64,000 bases of DNA from assembly GCA_963920665.1 (NCBI GenBank), contig OY987266.1, positions 19,022,248-19,086,247 on the forward strand, written 5' to 3'. This document shows positions 33,881 to 45,248 of this stretch, piece by piece (the first letter of the stretch is position 1; the number at the start of each line of letters is the position of its first letter). A model generated the notes under the pieces. It ran no database searches. It was given only the letters and a program-made list of their open reading frames with translations, and was not told the origin of the DNA. Made by a program: the position numbers and the translations under genes. This DNA is from Straminergon stramineum (Eukaryota; Streptophyta; Bryopsida; Hypnales; Calliergonaceae).

Positions 33881-36800
33881 CTAGAGTTTGATCGTCTCTT
33901 GATAAAAGTACGTGAAGAAGTACAACTTCAGCACCAAACCCAGAGCTAGATGCAACACTACAGTTCCCACGACAATTGCCAACCAGCGCTCACTTGCAGT
34001 CCCAATCTGGGACCGGATGTTGCCACCGACGAAGATTGCTGAAGTGAAGCTCGCAGCACCGACGACCAGCCACCTCACCATCTCCCAGGGAACCACAGAT
34101 AAGAACTGCAACAACAGAGAATTCAGACACTTGCAAGCAACACCACACATCGCGGATTACAGATATAACACCCTGGTACGGATGCAAATAGCCCTTTTGC
34201 GTGCTCAGTGGCTAAATATTTAAAAGTTCAGGCACTCAAATATGGAAATAGTTAAAAAATTCTCACAAGCGAAATTAGCCCCTAAAAATGCCCAAGCTAA
34301 AAATAGAAATTCACTTTGAAAGCAAATGGTTGATTATAGAAAACTTCAAAAATACTTCTGTTGTAAAAAACTTTAGGGTATGATTTCTTCATTCTATGGG
34401 TTCATTTGATTAATTTCCTTGAGTTTCATTAATGATTTAAAACAACTCCTAAGATTCGTTTCAATTAGTCCACTTTTGGTCATTGGAGGATAAGGGTATC
34501 ATTCTTAGACTCTGGCAAAACTATACCACAAGTGCAAAGCTGCAAAAGAATAGATTCATAAAATAAAGAGGGATCGTAGACATCCAAAACGAAAGGGATG
34601 CATAAGGATGAGGAACTTGACTTACCGAGGCTGGGATGAATACAAACAGCGAATAGCCGTACAAGCACCACAGTTGGATGAGTCCAGACGCCACCCCCAA
34701 GTACCTCAGAAGGAAATATAGACCTACAGGAACCAAGCCTACATATCCATAGAATAATAGAGCGGCCCTGGACATCAGGTTGACATCGTAGTGCCAGTGA
34801 CCTGTAGTCTTGGATTTGTAAGACAGATAGGCTGCGAAGTTGCCTAATGATGCCGTCGCGAATATCAGAGTTGAACAAATCCAAAAAGGACCATAGCTGC
34901 ATAGAGAACACACTTGTGTAAGCTACTTAAAACAGTCTTACAGCACCTACAGCGTTGCAGAAGAAAAATTCTACACCCAGCAGAGCTCATGTGAACAGGG
35001 CAGTAAATATGCACATCACTCATTGTTTACATAGAGTACTCGAGAATGCTACCGTCAAGCAAGCTACGAATTAAATGCAAGATCAAGGTAGAGGATTCTT
35101 TTCACGCCACTTAAGAATTATTGCATATGTAGGGGTGTGATTTTTGGGAGATGAATTAGAGCTTTACAGATATCTTTGGGTAAAAGAGCCAAATCTGTTG
35201 GGTCAAATTTTTCATCGCTATGAATGAATTTCCTATGCAATTTCAATGTGGGAGGTTGTAGAGCACTGTAAATGACACAACACAACCCTAATTCCATTGA
35301 ATGGTCATAGACATTTAGCCAAGTCGTGCTCACATCCAACTTGCTAATAAGTCCAACTAAGTGTATGAATAGACAAGTTGGTGGAGGTAACAGGAAACTG
35401 GATCAGGCTTTCGTACCTTCTACCTTAGACTGTAAGGAGCATTCAATCTAAAAGACAAACACTTGATCGATCAGACTACTAAGACCCCTCGAAGGAATCT
35501 CATTGCAAGACGGGTGAGAATAGCTTATGATTTCAGATCTATGACTGCGAGCTAGCTAATTACCGTAACTTACATGTCAGGGTTATGGCTGGTCTTTTTG
35601 ATAAAGTCGGCGTTCACAACCAACGAATCTGTAATCCGATCAGTCACATCACTCGTGTCAACATCGAAGTAGGGCCGATATGATAGAATGTTGAAATAGC
35701 CCAACCAAGTTTGAGAAGGACCTCCTTGCCCTCCTTGCCCTCCTTGTCCTCCTTGATCGCCAGGTCCTGGTTGAGAGAACGAATCTGTGAACACATGGCA
35801 AAGAAGCTAATGAGAGCGAGGACAAAGACCAGTATTGTCTAACTATTATCCCTTTTATATGAGGAGGAGGATGTAGCAGCCGCACAAAAGTGAGCCCTTA
35901 CCTTAATTCGCACTTGCTCTCCAAATTTTTCAAGCACACAAAATTTCCGAGACAACATAAGCGGTTCACAACCTCGGCACGCATTCATGGACACTGTATA
36001 TTGTAGATGCCATCTTTGAGATAATTTCAGAGGAACCATCCAGCACGAAGACATGGCTGACTGAAAAGTGATTCATGCATACCATCAGCATCATAAGGAG
36101 GCCGGAATGAACTTGTCATCTTTCCTCGTAGGTCATGTGCTGGAGGAAATGTTTGCAAGTTTGAATCTGCATGACCCATGACCCCATGACCAGAAGTGTC
36201 AAAACACTTCTGATAGTCTACAAAGGGTACCCGACACGAGTCACACTATAATTTTCAAATTCGCACTTATCCTCGACAATCGAGTTTTGAGGCCCTAACT
36301 GCATAGAAATTTCATCTTGCCCTGTTTGCAATAATACATTCACGTCTTTATAGACAAACCACGCACTCGCAAAAGTAATACTAGAATCACATGCTTATAA
36401 ATTTTGACACAGTCAAAGCAAGGCTCACACAAAGTTGGACACAAGTCCACTAAATTGGCTTTCGGTGGTCAAAACTAAATTTTTTTTCTGACAACTTGAT
36501 ACTAGGTTATGTAAACAACCTTCAGTCTAGCAGTCATCTACAAGATTGAGGCTCGACAGCAAAAATTGCAGCCACTTCCTCTACAGATCAAAGACTCTCT
36601 AAGAAGTATTAATCACCCACTCACCCAATAGCTCACATGACGACGTGACCCCTAGCTTTTAAGGGATGAACAACTCCGAGTCTTTTGACAAAGTGAATGG
36701 TATTTTCATGACATAATCTATTCCAGAAAGACCTTGAAACGTCCGACAGCAAATAGTATTATCCTAGACACGGTAATATCTCTGCGTCCATGGAATCTAA

Positions 36801-37856
36801 CTCCACTTAAATTTGACTCTGAATTGCATGAAAACACCGCAAGAACTACATCTGCACGACGTTACACCACACAGCACTACCTCACGCCCCTGGTAATGGA
36901 TAAAAGATTGAGACTGGTCCAACAGCACACGAATCCATCCCTAACTAAATATAAGGAAGCACTCAGTGATTTCACTCTTCATTGTAACGTGGAGGATACA
37001 AAACCAAACAGTACCTGACCCCGTCTCCTATACTGACCCCAGTTACCAATAACAACTCATTTATGTATACAATTGGTCAAACTTAGCAAGTGGAGTAAGC
37101 ATGACTTGCATAAATGTCTATGGGCACTGATCTTTGACTGGAAATGGGGTTGACTGCTGTCACATATAGTGGTCTACAACCTCCCACTTCAAATTGCATA
37201 AGAAATTCATCCATACTGATAAGCATTTGGTCTCAACGGATTTGGCTCCCCAAAATTCAAACTCCTAAAATGATAAATTGCTTAAGAGTGACGCGAATAG
37301 TGTCCTCTACCTTCTCAGTTCATAACAGCAACAACTTAACGCAGTATAAATGCAGCAAGGCAAGAAGAGGCTAAAGCAACCCACCTTGAAAATGGAGGAC
37401 GTGATCGGCTCCGGCAGCAGCCTGTACAACGAGAAGTGCTGAGCAAGTTATAAACCATTTCCCTCTGATTTATGTTTCCACTTTACGATTACATCATTCT
37501 CCATATGAAATGGATTGTCCTTATTAAATCCGATCTCTTATGTCACACATTTGCCTGTTCTCAAATTTTTCCCAGAGCATTCCCAACCTTAAACCCCAAA
37601 TTGGACCTCAGCAGATAGAAGTGGTTGGATCAGGGGCACACAAATCAACACACCTAACCAATAACTACAGACACAGTAGTTCAACCCTGCCTTACAGCAC
37701 ACTCCCGTCCATTAGCCGCTAATTTTCGCCTCGTTTTTCACAACAACTAAAATTCATCTAAAACCAGTATAAAACACGCATAATACAAAAACGCACTTAA
37801 CCTACCGGTACAGTGCCAGTAGCTTCAGATGCCAGAGCCGTATATGCGCCCGTCAT
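33881..37856 (-). CDS. YIPF1/2-like Yip1-domain integral membrane protein
   Basis: This is a multi-spanning Golgi/endosome membrane protein of the Yip1 family, whose members interact with Rab GTPases in vesicle traffic. Six exons join in frame: 37806-37856, 37385-37421, 36083-36166, 35574-35784, 34626-34896 and 33881-34105, giving 292 residues. The cytosolic N-terminus has SNLQTFPP (about residues 31-38), FRPPYDADDSFSQPG, and a Gly/Gln repeat encoded by a 9-bp minisatellite. Then come YRPYFDVDTSDVTDRITDSL, the family signature NPDIYGPFWICSTLIF, and about five membrane spans including LLFYGYVGLVPVGLYFLLRY, GLIQLWCLYGYSLFVFIP, FLSVVPWEMVRWLVVG and a final hydrophobic span ending near LKLYFFTYF. 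The start Met is in exon 1 with no earlier in-frame candidate seen. Introns 2 and 4 contain inverted copies of one repeat. Confidence 0.93.
35185..35325 (-). repeat. Intronic repeat, copy 1 (YIPF intron 4)
   Basis: In reverse complement this reads taaatgtctatgacc, then ctacaacctcccacattgaa, ttgcataggaaattcat and agatttggctc. The same order of phrases occurs on the plus strand at 37103-37258 with moderate divergence. It is part of an unidentified dispersed repeat. Confidence 0.8.
35721..35757 (-). repeat. Coding 9-bp minisatellite in YIPF exon 4
   Basis: About four units of the pattern cctccttgc/t in frame encode a Gln-Gly-Gly run around residues 68-78 of the Yip1-domain protein. It sits in the cytosolic N-terminal tail before the conserved YRPYFDVDTSDV block, so length change would be tolerated. 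Confidence 0.85.
37103..37258 (+). repeat. Intronic repeat, copy 2 (YIPF intron 2)
   Basis: It reads taaatgtctatggg, then ctacaacctcccacttcaaa, ttgcataagaaattcat and ggatttggctcc, matching the reverse complement of 35185-35325. The two copies face each other across exons 3 and 4. Confidence 0.8.
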
Positions 37857-38490
37857 TGCGAGATGCTTTTACAAACCCCAAAACCCGATTCAGCAACGAA
37901 AACCCTCAAGAACGACAACACTTCTTCTTCTCCACTTCCAATTAAACTGCCTACCAAGACCTTTCACATATTTTCGAGGTCGTGGTCACACGGAGAGACA
38001 TAGTATCACCAAGAGAAGGAAAGAAGAATCCTAGGGCTTCATGACGTCCGTTGTCTCCGTTGAAGCATCTTCCGGAGAATCTCAAATTCGGGCAACCGAC
38101 CACGCCTTTTAATATTTCTGATTCAAAGAAATCGAATTCTGAAGAGTTTCTCTCGATTTTACAAACTGCATACATGGAAAATTCTGAAGAGGAAACTAAG
38201 AACGGCGCAATCAGCTCCGCAACTGCAAAGAAAAATTTGTGGGCAGTACAAATTGTTGTCAGCGACTGACCTAACTTAATTGCGAAAGCTCGAGCTGCAA
38301 CTGTCTGTCTGGGCATTCAGTACTATTCACCTTCGGCGTTGGAGCGAGTCAGAATTCAAACGCACCCCTTACCTTAATTGCCAACTAGGAACTTTGGGAT
38401 CGCTGTCGTTTGACGTGGATAGTCTACGTGGCATCCCGAGGTTTAAAGTATACCTACTCCCTTTGTCCCTTATTGACCCGTAGAGAATGT
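37857..38490. promoter_or_regulatory. YIPF 5' leader and promoter region
   Basis: This GC-raised block lies immediately upstream of the YIPF start codon. The minus open frame at 37951-38316 and plus frames at 38051-38483 have no recognised motif and overlap each other, so they are not called as genes. Confidence 0.35.
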
Positions 38491-39700
38491 GAACTACACT
38501 AACAATAATATTTAGAGTTTGTAATACTAATTACAAAATCTGTCAACAACACTAATAGTGTTAGCAACACTAAATGTCAACAAGTATATGATTTATTAAC
38601 TATTTTAATTTTTGGTAGTGTTTATATTGACATTTAGTGGCACTACTATAATACCACTAATGTTACCAATTCTAAGTATCAACTTGAATAGTATTTGTTG
38701 ACTAAATAAGGATTAGAGTGAGTCAAGTAACAGGATAAGTAATACTAAATGTAACATAACACTAAATATCATTGTTACTATATTGAAAAAATAAAGTTGG
38801 TTAAATTTATTTTTACTTTATTTTCAAATTTATTTTAAATATAAATTCAATGAACTATTGCAATTTGCAAGCTCCATATGTTACAATGCCATTTCTACAA
38901 TATTGTGTGTTCTTTATTCTTATTTTTTATATTAAAAAATATTTGAAATTCCATGAAAAAATATTTTTTCAATCTAACCTTCATTTTCTTTCAATTTGTG
39001 ATTCTTCTATAATATGCTATAATTGATATAATTCTATTTACACATTATACTACAAGATTTTTCTTACTACTTGAACTTGACCAATTAGTCACATATTTGG
39101 TATAGGCTAGTACTAACTCTTCTAGTTATATTTTTGCACAATTGAGTTTGCTAATCACTAATTATTATTATTATTTTGCTTTGAATTCATTATACTAATT
39201 TTTTACTCTACGTGATTTTTATCCCATTTCTTTTATTTTCATAAATTAGGTTTGTCAAGAATGACATTTAATATGAGGTCACATCATTTAAAAGTCTTTT
39301 AATAGATCTTTTAAAAGTCATCATCATTAGAACTTATAATGCTAAACTTCAGAGAAAAAAATTGTTGTGACATCCTCAATAGTCAATATCCAATCATTCA
39401 AACAAGGAATTTCAATTCTTCAGATTTCAAATTTAGGATTTAAGCATTAATAAGGATAATTAGTTCATGGTAAATCCAATAGAAGAGATATGATGAATGA
39501 GAATTAGTTTTCAAGTTTCTTTTAAAATTTGTCAGTAAACTACTCTTGGAACTTGAATTTTTGCATTTTTGCATTTGAAAAGTTTGGCACTTTAACTATT
39601 CTTAGGTGTTTTGAACCCTAATTAAAGTCCAAAGGCCTTTTTCACATCAAAACCCACTAAAATTTATCATTTCTATTATAAAGAACAAAAAAAAAATTTT
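38491..39700. other. AT-rich spacer with small palindromes
   Basis: Many aacactaa/ttagtgtt phrases occur between 38490 and 38770, including the complementary pair actaaatgtcaa (near 38571) and ttgacatttagt (near 38626). No bounded element could be defined and no gene is seen. Confidence 0.4.
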
Positions 39701-40345
39701 AATTATTTTTTTACAAATTTAGGATCTCGCATTAGATTGGGATGTGAAAGTATGGAAGAAAGTTCATAAACTTTGACCATGTAGATTGTAAGATATTTGA
39801 GTTTCAATCGGAGAAACAAGTTTTTTTGCACCTAAGCTTGCTTGGCTAGATTTTTTGGCAGTATTTTTGGCTAAGAATCTTAATAGCTTAAAATTTTTGC
39901 ACTACAAATTTTGAAATTCAAATTTTTTATGCTAACAAATTGAGTTGAAAGTCTAGGATTTTTTAAAAATAAAACATCTTTGACTATTATTCTTAAAATA
40001 ATTATCATATAGAAATATGTACAAGATAGTAGGAAAAACTAAATCATTATTAGTTCTAAAATGGAATTGAAATATGCTATCTCAATAGTGAGATTGTTGT
40101 AGCAAATAAACTAAACTATGTGGAATTTTCTTTTTTTTAAATTGTGAAAATTGAGTCAAATAATGATTCTACAAGTTGGTTTTGAAGAAGATGCTTTGAT
40201 TGCCTATAAGACAAGACTCTACATACCTATCTCATTCAATATTGTAGTCCAAATGGAAAGAATCAAATCTTCCATGTAGACAAAGTATTTTCTATAAGTA
40301 ATTATTATGAATTTTTTGTGAATTTTTTGTGCTCCCTGGCAAACT
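39701..40345 (+). repeat. Diverged, truncated copy of the 0.9-kb element
   Basis: Phrases in the same order as the element at 40352-41284 are recognisable: gattgtaagatatttgag, atggaattgaaatatgct, attgagtcaaataatga, and tgattgcctataagacaaga. It lies directly next to that element in the same orientation. It is older and lacks clear ends. Confidence 0.65.
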
Positions 40346-40351
40346 ACTTAT

Positions 40352-41284
40352 TATTCCCTAAAGTTCTTTGACTATGTTTTCACCAAAAACATTCCAAAAC
40401 TGCCATTTTTAGCACAAGTACCAAATTTTAGTGGGAAAACATTTTTGAACACATGTAACTATAGGATCTTGTAGTAAGTTGTTTTGAAAAGATGTGGAAA
40501 AAATTTCAAAAATTTCCACCTTGTAAATTGCAAGATATTAGCATTTGAAGTGACAGAAATCAGGTTTTTTGCCTTGCAAAAAATTGGGTAGCAACACTTC
40601 AGAAGGTCACATTTGTATGAAAAAATGTTCAAAATGGTGGTGCATCTTTGGATTCATTCTTCAAAGCAAGTTGGCTATGTTCTTCAGAAATTTCAAATTA
40701 TTTGGAATTGTACAACATATAGGAAAAAAACAATAAGTAGAAAGAAGTAGAGAATAATTCAAAATACTAAATTGTCAAAATTTTTATTATGGAATTGAAA
40801 AATGCCAATCCCAATGGTTGTAATGTTGTAATAAACAATCTACATCCTATGATTTTATTTTTTTCAAAAAATACTAAAAATTGAGTTAAATAAAGGACTC
40901 CAAAGTTTATTTTAGAGTAGAGATTCCGTAATTGCCCACAAACTAAAATTCCTCATAACTTTCATCTCATTGATCCAAATGGATTGATTCAAAGCTTTTA
41001 CCGTATATATAAATCTAGAAAACCAATTTCAAATTTTTATTTTTGAAAAAAGTGATTTTTTTGAGATCTACCTGAGCTGCCCGAGTTGAGAAACAAACAA
41101 CATTTTGCATCATAACTTTTCACTTGTATACTCAAATGAAATGAAATTTAGGATGCATGGAAGATATTCCTCCTCCATACCTTGTAAGAAAATTTCAGCC
41201 TAAATCAATCAAATCTCCTCTCACATGTACCTACCCCCAAAAGTTATGTTGCCAAAAACACAAGGCCAGTCCTTTAGGGGTTAA
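40352..41284 (+). mobile_element. 0.9-kb TTAA-type element, forward arm of large inverted repeat
   Basis: It is homologous end to end with the reverse complement of 42570-43487. Its inner end reads gtcctttaGGGGTTAA (41281-41284). The outer end reads ttatTCCCTAAAG, a decayed form of TTAACCCC. The interior is AT-rich with shared phrases such as ggaattgtacaacata, agaaagaagtagagaa and tttcaaatttttatttttga. There is no transposase-like ORF, so it is non-autonomous. Confidence 0.8.
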
Positions 41285-42569
41285 ATGAGCTTTATCTAGC
41301 ACAACTTTTGCTCCCATGTACTAATTGAAATAAATAATATATATCCAGAAATAATATATACCCCAAAAGCTAATGTGTTTTCCTATCTTCAAAAATGTTT
41401 CTAAAAAGTATGTCAAAAAGTGAGATTATAGAAACTCTTGCCTAAACTTCCAAGTATCTCTTGAGGAGACATTTTGGACTTTCGGGATTAAAGGTTACTT
41501 TAAAATTTTGAAAAAAGATCTAAATTTTTGCTAGATTTAAAATCTACTTAGGTTTTACAATATAGATTTCAAAAATGGAATTTTTTTCATGTTCAACTTA
41601 GAAACTATCTCCAAGCACAAAAAAATTGTTTCATTTGCAATAAAACCTTGTATAGTACATGTTTTTTTAAAATTATACTTTTCAATTGAAATATCTCAAA
41701 AGTCCAAAAGTTTAAAATATAGATTGTAACATTCAAAAATAGACTCTTGGTTTGATTTCAAACATGTTAGAAGAACAATCATACATAATCAAATCTTTTG
41801 AAATGAAGAATTTAAATAGTCACATCACTAAATGCAATGAACAAAAGTTGCAAGTAAACAACCAATTAAAGCATGACTGACTCTAGTCATTGGTTGTATA
41901 TAATAACCCTAACATCCACCCTAAACCTAAAATGTTGGCACCACCATCATATCCATCTTAGGATTTTATGTAAGGACTTGGTACAATTAGGGCCATCATT
42001 GCCTTCTACTTGCCACTCTCTTCTTGTGCCACATTGTTGTATTTGTACTTAGGCTAGTGCTCTCTAAGGCCCCCATATTTTCTTTTGAATCTTTCAAGAC
42101 TTATTATTTATTCTTCACCTTGTTTTCTTTCTATTGGCTACTTGTTTCATATTGCTATAGTTGCAACCATTTTTGATACCCTTGCTCATTTTCAAAGTTG
42201 TTGCGTATGTGTATCAATTTGCAAAATCTTCATTTCTAATCAAAGTTGAAAACATTGAACTTAATTTAGGCAATTGTAAGTGTAGGTGAACTTGAAATGT
42301 GAAGATTTATTGTCATTTTAGCTTTATTTAGGCTTTAAACTTCTAAAAGTACATTTAATAATGTTCTAATGGAATTTGTGTTTGTTATTGTCCTAACTAT
42401 AGAAGATTTTAATTGTTTTATAGTCGTGGAACTTCACTACTAAATCAAGTCTTTTGCTTGCGGTAATCAAAGACTTGGGATTTTCATATAAATTTAGCAT
42501 TGCAAGGGATTTGAGTATACAACAATAGTTTGCAAATGAGTTGGAGTTCATAATTTTAATATGTTCGTA
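41285..42569. other. Spacer between the two facing 0.9-kb elements
   Basis: About 1.3 kb of AT-rich DNA lies between the arms. No ORF, RNA gene or further bounded repeat was recognised. Confidence 0.5.
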
Positions 42570-43487
42570 TTAACCCCTAAAGGACCACATGCTTTGGGGG
42601 GCAACATAAAATTTTTGGGCAAGTATGTGTGACTTGAGAGTTGCATATTTTAGGCTGAAATTTTAATAGAATATGGGCATGAGGAATATCTTTCATATGC
42701 ACAAAATTTCGTGACATTTGGAAATATGAGTCAAAAGTTATGGTCTAATTTTTTTGTAAATGTGTAGTTTGGGCAGATCAGAAAAAAATCACTTTTTTCA
42801 AAAATAAAAATTTGAAATTGGTTTTCTAGAGTTATATATATTTGGAAAGCTTTGAATCATTCGATTTTGATCAATGAGTCAAAAGTTATAAGGATTTTTT
42901 GTTTGTAGACAATTACAAGTTCTCTACTCTAAAATAAACTTTGAAGTCCTTTATTTTACTCAATTTTCAATATTTTTGAAATAAAATAAAATCATAGGAT
43001 GTAGATTTTTTATTCAAACATTGCAACAATTGGGATTGGAATTTTTCAATTCTATAATAAAATTCTTAATAATTTTGTATTTTGAATCACTCTCTACTTC
43101 TTTCTACTTACTATTTTTTTCCTACATGTTGTACAATTCAAAATGATTTGAATTTTTTCAAGCATGTAGCCAAATTGCCTTAAAGAAAGAATCCAAATAA
43201 GCACCACCACCATTTCGGACATTTTTTCATACAAATGTGATCTTGTGAAGTGTAGTTGCCTTGTTTTTTGCAAGGCCAAAAAGGGATTTTGTTACTTCAA
43301 ATGCTAATGTCTTGCAATCTATATGGTGGAAATTTTTGAAATTTTTTCCATCAAACCATCATACTACAAGATCCTATGGTTTTATGTGTCCAAAAATCTT
43401 CTTTTTCTAAAATTTGGTGCTTGTCCTAGAAATGCAATTTTGGAGCATTTTTGGTGAAAACATATGTCTTGGTCATGTAGGGGTTAG
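42570..43487 (-). mobile_element. 0.9-kb TTAA-type element, reverse arm of large inverted repeat
   Basis: It begins TTAACCCCTAAAGGACC at 42570 and ends catgtaGGGGTTAG at 43487, so its two termini are inverted copies of one sequence beginning TTAACCCCTA. The whole length is similar to 40352-41284 in reverse complement, with moderate divergence. It is non-coding. Confidence 0.85.
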
Positions 43488-45240
43488 TTGTAATGTTCTA
43501 TTGTTGTCACAACTTGTGTTTTAGCTTATTGCCCACTTCCTTTGAATTATTTTCTCTTAGAATCCAACAACATTGGTTTTATAAAAGGTGACATCCTGTT
43601 ATCAAAATACCCAAATGTCAATTTCAACATTATTTGTTTTTGTTAACTTGATGTGGTATTATTGGATGAATTAGCAAATTTGATATTTTCTTATAAATAT
43701 TACCTTAGATGTAGATATTAAAATATAAATGTTGTTGTAGGGTGTATATGAAGGAGTTTTACATAGATTTAGACAAGTTTCCTAGATTGAAAGGTATTTC
43801 AATAATTTAGTGAGGATTTATATACCATAGATCCTACACTTTTTATAAATTTATGATTTTTTGAAGATTTGATGTACTTCATATATTTAGAGTTTCTAGT
43901 ATATTTCCCTAAGGTATCATAGATTCTAGATAGTGATTATATAAAATACAATCTACTCAATCATCAAGATGTACTATTAATGTAGATTTAAAATTCATTT
44001 GTACATTTTAGAAATCTTTCAAAAAGGTCTAGCTACAATGTTTCCACCTGACATACAAGAAAGATGACTCATTCTAGTTGTATACACTAAAAATCTTCTA
44101 GTCATGGAGTTTTTACACATATGAGAAAGACAACTCATCCTAGTTGTATACACTAAAAATCTTCCAGTTGTATAATTTTTACACATATGAGAAAGATGAC
44201 CCATCCTAGTCATATATACAAAATAGTACTCCTCTTGGTCATATACAGAGAAATATTATTCTTCCACTAGTCAATATTTTACACTTGTGACTCCATTATC
44301 TAAAGTAGAGCCATTTCATAGCTAAAAAATGAACAAAATTGACAACTAATTGAATAATTGGAGGTGACTACAAATAGTCATCTTTATATGACTACATTTA
44401 GTCAAATAAAACAAAGAGTCAATGGCAGTCCCAAACCAAGTTCCCCAAATTGTTGAGAGAACGTGCCTTTGGGAAAAAAATGACCAAGTGAACATCTTGT
44501 CAAAAATGTTTGGGTTGACTTGTCCATTGTTATAGCAAATGGTTTTAGTCAACTTTTCGTTTATGATTGATCATAGTCATAACCATAGTAAAAAACACGT
44601 GTTTTTCTTGTAGTGCTCCAACTTAAGACATGGACAATAATTTGATTTTTCCACCTATAAATTTTAAAAAATAAACCAACATTCATAGAATTTTTTTTAT
44701 ACATATCATATGATATCAAATTTTCAAATTGAAGTAGAAATTGGATTAATTTTGTTATATTTTCCAATTTTTTTTGTTTTTATACAAATGACAATTTTTC
44801 ATGAAACTAATAGCCATATTTTACATTGATAGACATCAAATAGTTTCATGTAAAAAGTAAAATATGATTAAAACCTAATTATAAATAATTTAGAAGTGAG
44901 CTCAAACATGATGTTTGACCATATGTCAATGGAGCTTGGTCCTTTTGAGCTTGCATCCCTAAAGTTTTTTACATCCAAGAATGTCCCAAACCATACTTTC
45001 AACCAACAAGTTTTTTCTCGGTGTGTATGTATTAGAAAAATGCTGAAGTGGCAATATACAAGAAAATGATGTAGCCAAATATTTTAGTATTCATCTATAT
45101 TTTGGAATAGAACTTTCTTTTCATCCACATATTGGGATGAGTTTCATTTTAAATTGGTAATTTCATCCAAATTATTTTCCAGAAATTGGAACAACTTGGC
45201 ATCATCATCCAATTTTTCTTCAAATTTTTCCTGAAGGCTT
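43488..45240. other. AT-rich spacer
   Basis: No gene is recognised. A 66-bp tandem array at 44058-44250 is listed separately. The remainder has only short chance frames. Confidence 0.5.
44058..44250. repeat. 66-bp tandem repeat, three copies
   Basis: The unit start agaaaga (followed by tgactcat, caactcat or tgacccat) lies at 44058, 44124 and 44190, an exact 66-bp period. Because 66 is a multiple of three, the minus strand shows a periodic 22-residue frame. That periodicity is a by-product of the array and not evidence of a gene. Confidence 0.9.
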
Positions 45241-45248
45241 GATGTTCC

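Noticed and set aside
37951..38316. 121-codon minus-strand frame upstream of YIPF
   Set aside because: It lies in the GC-rich gene front, has no recognised domain and overlaps plus-strand frames of similar quality.
44019..44213. Repeat protein with a 22-residue period
   Set aside because: The periodicity follows directly from the 66-bp non-coding tandem array.
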